45,000 nucleotides of DNA from Chrysomallon squamiferum. Its lineage: Eukaryota; Mollusca; Gastropoda; Neomphalida; Peltospiridae. The stretch covers positions 28,465,322-28,510,321 of the forward strand of contig CM022671.1 of NCBI GenBank assembly GCA_012295275.1. Reading direction: 5' to 3'. Under the pieces are notes generated by a model. That model was not told the DNA's origin. It made no database searches and worked only from the letters and a program-made list of their open reading frames with translations. Below are positions 38,810 to 45,000 of the stretch, in pieces. Each line of letters opens with the position of its first letter. Within the stretch, counting starts at the first letter, position 1. The position numbers were made by a program, and so were the translations under genes.

Positions 38810-38915
38810 AACAATAATAATAATATTAATAAAATAATAATAATATTAACAACAACAATAACAATAATAATAATATATTATTATTGTTGTTGTTGTTGTT
38901 GCTGTTGTTATTAGT
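38810..38915. repeat. AAT/AAC microsatellite with mirrored ATT/GTT arm
   Basis: AAT and AAC triplets are followed by ATT and about six GTT triplets. The two arms are near reverse complements (AACAACAACAATAACAATAAT against ATTATTATTGTTGTTGTTG), as in the repeat at 941-1140. Confidence 0.9.
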
Positions 38916-39217
38916 TTTGTCATTTTTCTTTTTGGTGTAGATATTATTATAAGCTGTTGTTATAATGATTACTGTTGTTATTATTATTGTTGTTCATCTT
39001 CTTCTTCTTTGCAAAAAAGAATAACTAATGATGGCTAAACATGCATAGTTATATCCTACATTTTTCCTTTGTACGATACTAATTTGCTTTGAAATGAAAT
39101 TCTCAATGTTACCTATCTACCTCAACCACTGGAATCTCTCAACTCTGATACAGTTTGCACTGTATTCGAGGTTTTTAATCTAACACTGAAAAAACAAAAC
39201 CAGTGAATAAAATTACA

Positions 39218-39460
39218 AATATAATCTTGATGGTTCTGCTGTAGATGAAAATGATAAAAAAATCTTGATAATCTACTGCATATAAAAACCATAACAAAGA
39301 TAATCTTTATCATACTGTTGTAGATGATAATGATAATAAAGATAATCTTGATGGTTCTGCTGTAGATTATGATGCTAATAATGATAATCTTTTTCATACA
39401 GATGTAGATGATAATGATAATAAAGATAATCTTTAACATGCAGATGATAATAATAATAAC
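39218..39460. repeat. 42-bp minisatellite, about six copies
   Basis: Units begin with ATAATCTTGATGGTTCTGCT or ATAATCTTT... and continue GTAGATGATAATGATAATAA. Starts are near 39220, 39260, 39300, 39342, 39384 and 39426. Because 42 is a multiple of 3, the minus strand carries an Ile-rich 14-residue repeat frame that is not a gene. Confidence 0.85.
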
Positions 39461-40400
39461 AGAGATGCAGTTGTTGCATATATAATAAAGATGATGATAT
39501 TATTAAAACTGCTTCCGATATCATTAATCATTTAAAACAGTGCAAACTGACAGTAAATTCAGCATAATCATTATATCAGTAACAAACTTGAATGGAAGCA
39601 TTTTTGTTTTTTATCATATTGCACTTGTTCTAGAAGCTTCAGCTAAGGACAGTTTGCTTCAGCCATTTTAGAAAAACAAGTTTAATTATTAAAACTTCTT
39701 TGTTGAGATCCCAGGAAGCTGCCTTGAATGTTTTCTGTTTTAAACAGCAATGACAAGAGCACCATCATCTGAAATCAAAAAGAAAAAAAATGTTCACAAT
39801 AACAAATGCTCAGAATAGAATACTAATGTTTTAATATTCTCTAATCAGAAGAAGCTGATTTAGAACACAATTTTTTAGGCTTTACACTGATAGAAGGGTG
39901 TTTTAGTGTGTTATGTACAGGAAGGTGATGTTAATAACCATATTTCTCTAAAAATTTGGTTTATCCCTGTGTCTATGAAATATTTCTAGACAATGATTAT
40001 CAAAAAAGGCAGTGTTAATGTGCTTTTCCATGGGAAGGTTTACACAAAGGATCCATTTTTGCTGAAATATTATACATCAAAAAAAATAAAAATAAAACAA
40101 AAAATAGCGATTATTTGCTGGCCAAATTTTTATGTTTCTCATTATCTGAGTGGTAAGCAACCATATTTAATACATCATATAACTGTGGATTTAAAAATAT
40201 ATTAAATATATTTTTATAATAAACACTTTATTTTCAAATAATTGTATTAAACATTTTTTTCTAATAATAATTACACTAAATATGTTATTAAACAAAATAC
40301 TTCTAATACATTAAATATATCATTTAATGAAACATTTCTTCATTCCCTCATCTGGCTAATTAACATACATTTGTTAAACATCTAATTTCGGCTGTAAGTC

Positions 40401-40649
40401 ATGTTTAATCAGTCTCTGAGTGCCAAGATTAGGAATGAATTACGCCCACAGAGACACCTTCCAACTGGTCAACTTTGTTTTTATGAAGAAAAACAGTTAC
40501 CCAGATACGGTGTTAAGTTTAATAAGCTAACAGGTGGGCAGAATGACAGACATAGGCTGCAAAGCAGGTTTGATGATAATAATAGAGAAAGAAGCAATGA
40601 GACGTTTGGAGTTAGAAAGATAGATTTAGGAAAACAGGCAAGCAGATAA
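40401..40649 (+). other. 82-codon ATG frame, doubtful
   Basis: It starts at an ATG and encodes a hydrophilic, moderately complex peptide (begins MFNQSLSAKIRNELRPQRHL, rich in Asn, Arg, Asp and Gln). It has no signal peptide, membrane segment or motif I recognise. Its 3' half overlaps GACA/GATA-like tetranucleotide sequence that continues to 40680. There is no evidence for splicing. It is listed because, unlike nearly all other frames here, it is not simple-sequence, but chance is the likelier explanation. Confidence 0.12.
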
Positions 40650-40816
40650 TAGAATAGACATACAGACAGATAGAAAACCAACATACCAACAGAGAAATTA
40701 TAATTTGTCTAAATTTACAGTGTAAAGGAGTTTGGTAGACAGATGACATAAACACCGGTATATTTTCTTTACTTTTTTCTTCTTTTTTTTCTGAAATATT
40801 TTTACTTACGTACAGA

Positions 40817-40957
40817 TATATAAGACACAGAAACACAAGGTGTAAACTAATGTATGTTTAAAGTATATAAGACAGAAACACAAGCTGTAAACTGCTGTGT
40901 ATTTAAAGTATATAACAGAGAAACAAATGAAGTAAACTGTTATGTATGTTTAAAGTG
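40817..40957. repeat. Three-copy tandem repeat, period about 46 bp
   Basis: Units starting at 40817, 40864 and 40909 share TATATAAGACAGAAACACAA, GTAAACT and TGTATGTTTAAAG. The last copy ends about 10 bp from the splice donor of the minus-strand exon at 40969-41097, on its intronic side. Confidence 0.8.
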
Positions 40958-40968
40958 GTGACACTTAC

Positions 40969-41097
40969 ACGAGTGTTGGGGGTTTGGTTTCATGGCCGTC
41001 GTACCAAGCCAGCATTTCGTCAGTGAACGCCTTGGCGAGAGATTCTCCGTTCTCATCTAGCGTAAAACTGTCTCTCGAAGCCTGGTCTTCAGAGGCG
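40969..41097 (-). CDS. Internal exon A of an unidentified minus-strand gene
   Basis: This is the best-supported exon after PLCXD. On the minus strand the acceptor is TGTGTATTTCTGCAG|CGCC and the donor is CTCGT|GTAAGTGT. Between them are 129 bp (a multiple of three, phase 2 to phase 2), about half G+C in a very AT-rich setting. The open frame reads ASEDQASRDSFTLDENGESL, then AKAFTDEMLAWYDGHETKPP and TLV. The peptide is acidic, polar and probably disordered or part of a cytoplasmic tail; no domain is recognised. The adjoining 5' exon must end in phase 2 and is not found up to 45000, so the gene probably extends beyond the window. Candidate downstream exons at 37306-37364 and 33598-33647 are in agreeing phase. 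Confidence 0.6.
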
Positions 41098-41269
41098 CTG
41101 CAGAAATACACAGTACAAAGTTAATTTAATGGATATTTAATGGGATTTAAAATACACAAAGTATAAAATAACTAACTAATTAACTATATAAATAATAAAT
41201 AAAGAATGGAAGAATATATAACAAGAAAAAAAAAGAAAAAAAGAAACTAACAAAACCTCCCCCAAAAAT

Positions 41270-41282
41270 AATAATAATTAAA

Positions 41283-41314
<32 letters not shown>

Positions 41315-41600
41315 AAAATAAATAAAAATATACAAACAACTACTAAATAACAAAAAATAATACATTTAAAAACAAAACAAATAAATAAATAAGTAATTTA
41401 AAAATTAACAAAGGACATAAATTGATTTATTAAAAAAACTACTGTAACAACAATGAATATTCAAACAAGCAATACAACATCACACACTGACACTGTTTCC
41501 ACCCCCACAAAAATAAAATAATTAAATTTAAAAATAAATAAATAAATAAATAAAATAAAATAAAATAAAATAAAATAAAATAAAATAAATTGAAATAACC
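41270..41600. repeat. (AAAT)n and (AAAAT)n arrays
   Basis: AAAT units at about 41283-41312 and 41385-41395, and AAAT followed by AAAAT units at about 41531-41588. The Tyr/Phe/Leu-rich minus-strand frames here are translations of the arrays. Confidence 0.9.
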
Positions 41601-41845
41601 CCCTTTTCCATATTTCAGCATAGTAACAAGACAAATTTATTTTCCCCATTTAACTGAAACGCCTAATTATTTTTACATTCATCTCATGATTAAATTGTGT
41701 GATAAATAAACATTACTATCACCATTACTTCTTCTCACAAGCCATAACTAACTTAGGTCAGAGTCATCACTGGCACGATTCACGAGATGACTCCATTGTC
41801 CTGATTAAATCAGGTCCATCATCTAATGTATCTTTTTGTTTTATT

Positions 41846-42290
41846 TCAGCAATACCATTACATTAACACTTGTCAGTCTCAGTGAATCAAGTTTTTAATT
41901 TAATGATACCATTACATTAACTTTCTTGTCCATCTTGGTTATATCAGTCAGTATTAATGTTGATTTTTTTAAAGATACTATTTTTTTTCCTGTTTTTTTT
42001 CCTTTTTTTGTTTGAATAATACCATTATGTTAAGTTTTGTCCATTTCAATAATAATTTTTATTTATATATTATTATTTTTAATAAGAGTATTACATTAAG
42101 ATTTCTGTATCTCAATATATCTTATTGGCTGTTTTTTGTTTTGTTTTTGTTGACACCATTAAGTTTTATGTTGAAGATCTGAATATTCATGTGTATTACT
42201 GTTTTTGAAGATACCATTACATTGTCTGGTTTATCTCAATAAATGTTTTTGCTTTAGTGGAATGATACCATCTCATATTATTAAGTATTG
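41846..42290 (+). repeat. Degenerate tandem repeat, period about 60 bp, left block
   Basis: About eight copies share GATACCATTACATTAAGTTT, then TTGTCCATCTCAATAAAT and a T-rich filler. Core starts are near 41850, 41904, 41974, 42017, 42087, 42152, 42210 and 42264. Copies differ by many substitutions and by indels of up to about 20 bp, so the array is old. It resumes at 43185 beyond the 28-bp minisatellite. Confidence 0.65.
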
Positions 42291-42314
42291 TCCACATATT
42301 TGTGTATGTGTATA

Positions 42315-43100
42315 TGCAACATCATTGTATGAGAGAGCTGTCTACATCACTGTATGAGAGAGCTGTATACAACATCACTGTATGAGACAGTTATATACAA
42401 TGAGTGTAGGAGACAGTTGTATACAATGTCACTATATGAGACAGTTGTATACAATGACACTGTATGAGACAGTTGTATACAATGACTCTGTATGAGACAG
42501 TTGTATACAATGACACTGTATGAGACAGTTGTATACAATTCCACTGTATGAGAGTTGTATACAATGACTGTATGATACAGCTGTATACAATGTCACTGTA
42601 TGAGACAGTTGTATACAATAACACTGTATGAGACAGTTGTATACAATTCCACTGTATGAGACAGTTGTATACAATGACTGTATGATACAGCTGTATACAA
42701 TGTCACTGTATGAGACAGTTGTATACAATGACACTGTATGAGACAGTTGTATACAATGACTGTATGATAAAGCTGTATACAATGACTGTATGATACAGCT
42801 GTATACAATGACTCTGTATGAGACAGTTGTATACAATGACACTGTATGAGACAGTTGCATACAATGACACTGTATGATACAGCTGTATACAATGTCACTG
42901 TATAATACAGCTGTATTCAATGTCACTGTACTATACAGCTGTATATGTCACTGTATGAGACAGCTGTATACAACATCAGTGTATGAGATAGCTGTATAAA
43001 ACATTGTATGAGACAGCTGTAGACAATGTCACTGTATCAGACAGCTTTATCAGAGGGCAATGACACTGTCTCGGATATCTTTGTACAACATCATTGTATC
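42315..43100. repeat. 28-bp minisatellite, about 28 copies
   Basis: The consensus is roughly GTATACAATGACACTGTATG plus AGACAGTT, with 24- to 27-bp variants (loss of ACAC or CTC) and higher-order alternation of variant types. Copies at the right end are most diverged. Since 28 is not a multiple of three and the minus-strand unit has no stop in any frame, all three minus frames stay open (up to 164 codons). These are not genes. Confidence 0.95.
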
Positions 43101-43184
43101 TGACATCTTGATAAGGACATTATCACATTAGTTATATAGAGTGTGTATATCTGTAAATGTGTGTGCGTGGGTGTGTGTGTTTTA

Positions 43185-43345
43185 GTGAGACTATTACAGT
43201 AAGTAACGTCCATCTCAATAAATTTAATTGTTTCTTTTAAAGACTCCATCCATTATATAAAGCTTTGACCATCTCAGCCTATCTTACTATTTTATTTCCA
43301 GACTCCATTAAGTCTTGTCTATCTAAGTAAATGTTATTGTTTTTT
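43185..43345 (+). repeat. Degenerate 60-bp tandem repeat, right block
   Basis: About three more copies of the 41846-42290 family, for example GAGACTATTACAGTAAGTAA then CGTCCATCTCAATAAAT at 43186, and GACTCCATTAAGTCTTGTCT at 43302. Confidence 0.55.
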
Positions 43346-43476
43346 TTTTCTCTGTATGTTAACTGTGATGACTCTGAGATTTATTTCTGTGCGAGTGCAA
43401 TGATACTTGACAGCAGTTAATCAACTGGAGAAATCTTCTCATTCTGCTAATGAAGATTTCTTATAATGGAATCCGA

Positions 43477-43800
43477 TCTGACAGAAGTAGATTGTTAAAG
43501 GGAGTCGCTCATTCAAAAAAAGTTATGGTCATTGTTATGGTTTCATAGTTAAAAAGAAAATCTGTTTTTTACTCACAGAGAAATATAGATATTAAATCAA
43601 TAAAAAAAAAATTCTGACAGAAGTAGATTGTTAAAGAGAGTCACTCATTCAGACAAACTTACGGTAATTGTTATAATTTCAGTTTTAAATGTAATATATG
43701 AATCTTCATATTTGTTTTTTTTACTGAACATGTAGTTTGTTTAAATGAATCATTCATTCAAAGTTCAAGTTTCATAGTTAAAATTATGTGTTTACTTACT
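43477..43800. repeat. Imperfect tandem repeat, period about 136 bp
   Basis: TCTGACAGAAGTAGATTGTT AAAG(G/A)GAGTC(G/A)CTCATTCA occurs at 43477 and again at 43613. A third, more diverged and shorter copy begins near 43741 (GAATCATTCATTCAAA ... TTTCATAGTTAAAA). Confidence 0.75.
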
Positions 43801-43914
43801 GATAAGTATAATACAGGAATCACACAATATTTCTTATTAAATTTATAATCAAAGTAGAAAAAAGAAAGAATAAGAATATTAAATAAAAATCAGTCTATAT
43901 GTTTATGAAATATA

Positions 43915-44130
43915 ATTAAAAAAAAAAAAAAAGAATAAAAAAAAAAAAAAAAAGAATAAATACATGTATATATAACAAACAGAAAACAAAATAATTGAAA
44001 AGAAACTGAATTAAAAAAAAGACCCTTAACAAATAGAGTGAAGCACAAAAAAACAAAAAACTGTTTTATTATTTTCAAGACAAACTCAAACAAAACAATT
44101 AAAAAATAAAAAATAAAAAAGTAAAATAAA
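43915..44130. repeat. A-rich tract
   Basis: Poly-A runs (about 43917-43931 and 43938-43953) are followed by AAATAAAT- and AAAAAC-type sequence. The Phe-rich minus-strand frame at 43890-44210 derives from it. Confidence 0.85.
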
Positions 44131-44399
44131 TAAATAATATAATATAAAAAGTAGAAAGTAGAAATTGTCACACTATTAACGCAAATTCTCATTTTCTGGC
44201 TGATTAACACAAATATTACACTGATCTGACATACTAAGAAGAAGACTTAGCAGACATGATTGGGAAGATGAATCTGTCAGAACTTCATTAGGGACAGTCG
44301 AGAGAATATGACACTGAATACAAATGTAATGATCTGTTTTTATGCAACATTAGACAGCTATGATCAGCTGTATACAGCTGTCTGATAAAACAAACTCAG

Positions 44400-44720
44400 T
44401 AACTGTTACACTGATGCTGTACACAGTGATGTATGTATATGAATGTTACAATAGTCTGTATAATAGCTGTCTGATACTGTGATGTTGTATGTAGGTGTCT
44501 GATGCAATGATGTATGTATATGAATGTTACAATAGTCTGTATAATAGCTGTCTGATACTGTGATGTTGAATGTAGGTGTCTGATACAATAGTTTGTATAA
44601 TAGCTGTCTGATACTGTGATGTTGTATGTAGGTGTCTGATGCAATGATGTGTATAGATGTCTGATACAAAGATGTTGTGTGTAGTGGTTTGAGACAATAT
44701 GTTATATACATGTCTGATAA
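44400..44720. repeat. 81-bp minisatellite
   Basis: The unit contains ACAATAGTCTGTATAATAGC, TGTCTGATACTGTGATGTTG, TATGTAGGTGTCTGATGCAA and TGATGTATGTATATGAATGT. Copies start at 44448 and 44529, with a shortened 56-bp copy ending at 44585. The period is a multiple of three, so a 27-residue repeat frame appears on the minus strand; it is not a gene. The GTCTGATA-type words recall the 28-bp array at 42315-43100. Confidence 0.85.
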
Positions 44721-45000
44721 AATGATGTTGTGTTCAGCCAATACAATATTTTTAAATACAATATATATATATATATAGCAGTCTTATGATATTGTATGTA
44801 GCTGTCATATGAAGTTATACAATGGTGATATGTTGCTGTTTGATATAACAGTATTGTATGTCGATAAAACAATATCATATATAACTAATATAAAAATACT
44901 GTATGTTGTGGATTGTGTAATACTGTATGATGAATATCTATTATGTTATTTGTAGGTGATTGATTATAACAGTATTGTATATATATAAAACAATATTATA

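Noticed and set aside
41740-41815. Possible further minus-strand exon (frame including QWSHLVNRASDDSDL)
   Set aside because: Its donor phase does not match exon A; joining them would create an early stop. The acceptor is also weak.
42432-42926. 164-codon minus-strand frame of repeated Tyr/Cys/Ser-rich peptides
   Set aside because: It is wholly explained by the 28-bp minisatellite, which is open in all minus frames.
44396-44741. Minus-strand repeat-peptide frames of 82 and 111 codons
   Set aside because: They are explained by the 81-bp minisatellite, whose period is a multiple of three.
1-45000. CRISPR arrays, prokaryotic operons, phage genes or viral inserts
   Set aside because: The minisatellites lack unique spacers of constant length, no prokaryotic gene organisation is visible, and I saw no recognisable viral or transposase protein.

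Overview
This is eukaryotic, almost certainly metazoan, nuclear DNA. It is very AT-rich (by eye roughly 70-75% A+T), has long introns with GT/AG boundaries, and is unusually loaded with microsatellites, homopolymer runs and minisatellites. A few degenerate copies of a tRNA-headed SINE-like repeat resemble short interspersed repeats common in molluscs. A lophotrochozoan, perhaps a mollusc, is my best guess, but the sequence does not prove it. There are no prokaryotic operons, CRISPR arrays, rRNA genes or functional tRNA genes.

Only one gene is firmly supported: a plus-strand two-exon gene for a PI-PLC X-domain protein of the PLCXD family (exon 1 at 3405-3519, 7.7-kb intron, exon 2 at 11199-12034). 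Splicing gives a 316-residue protein with both catalytic histidines. The single intron interrupts the glycine codon of the Gly-Ser-His-Asp active-site motif. About 270 bp of comparatively GC-rich sequence just upstream is the likely promoter/5' UTR.

The right third probably contains part of a second gene on the minus strand. A 129-bp exon (41097-40969) has good splice sites and coding-like composition. Two weaker downstream candidates (37364-37306 and 33647-33598) join it in compatible reading phase and reach a stop codon. A further candidate terminal exon lies at 29244-29125. I do not recognise the protein, and its 5' exons are not visible here.

Layout: 1-3.1 kb, SSR-rich upstream DNA; 3.1-12 kb, PLCXD gene, with an unexplained antisense coding-like patch in the intron (6380-6210); 12-29 kb, intergenic AT-rich DNA with SINE remnants and many SSRs; 29-41 kb, candidate minus-strand exons among SSRs; 39-45 kb, a cluster of at least six different minisatellites, one nested inside an older degenerate repeat. 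Nearly all other open frames are artefacts of simple repeats. I found no convincing novel biochemical system. The items most worth a second look are the unidentified minus-strand gene, its possible alternative 3' ends, and the minisatellite cluster.
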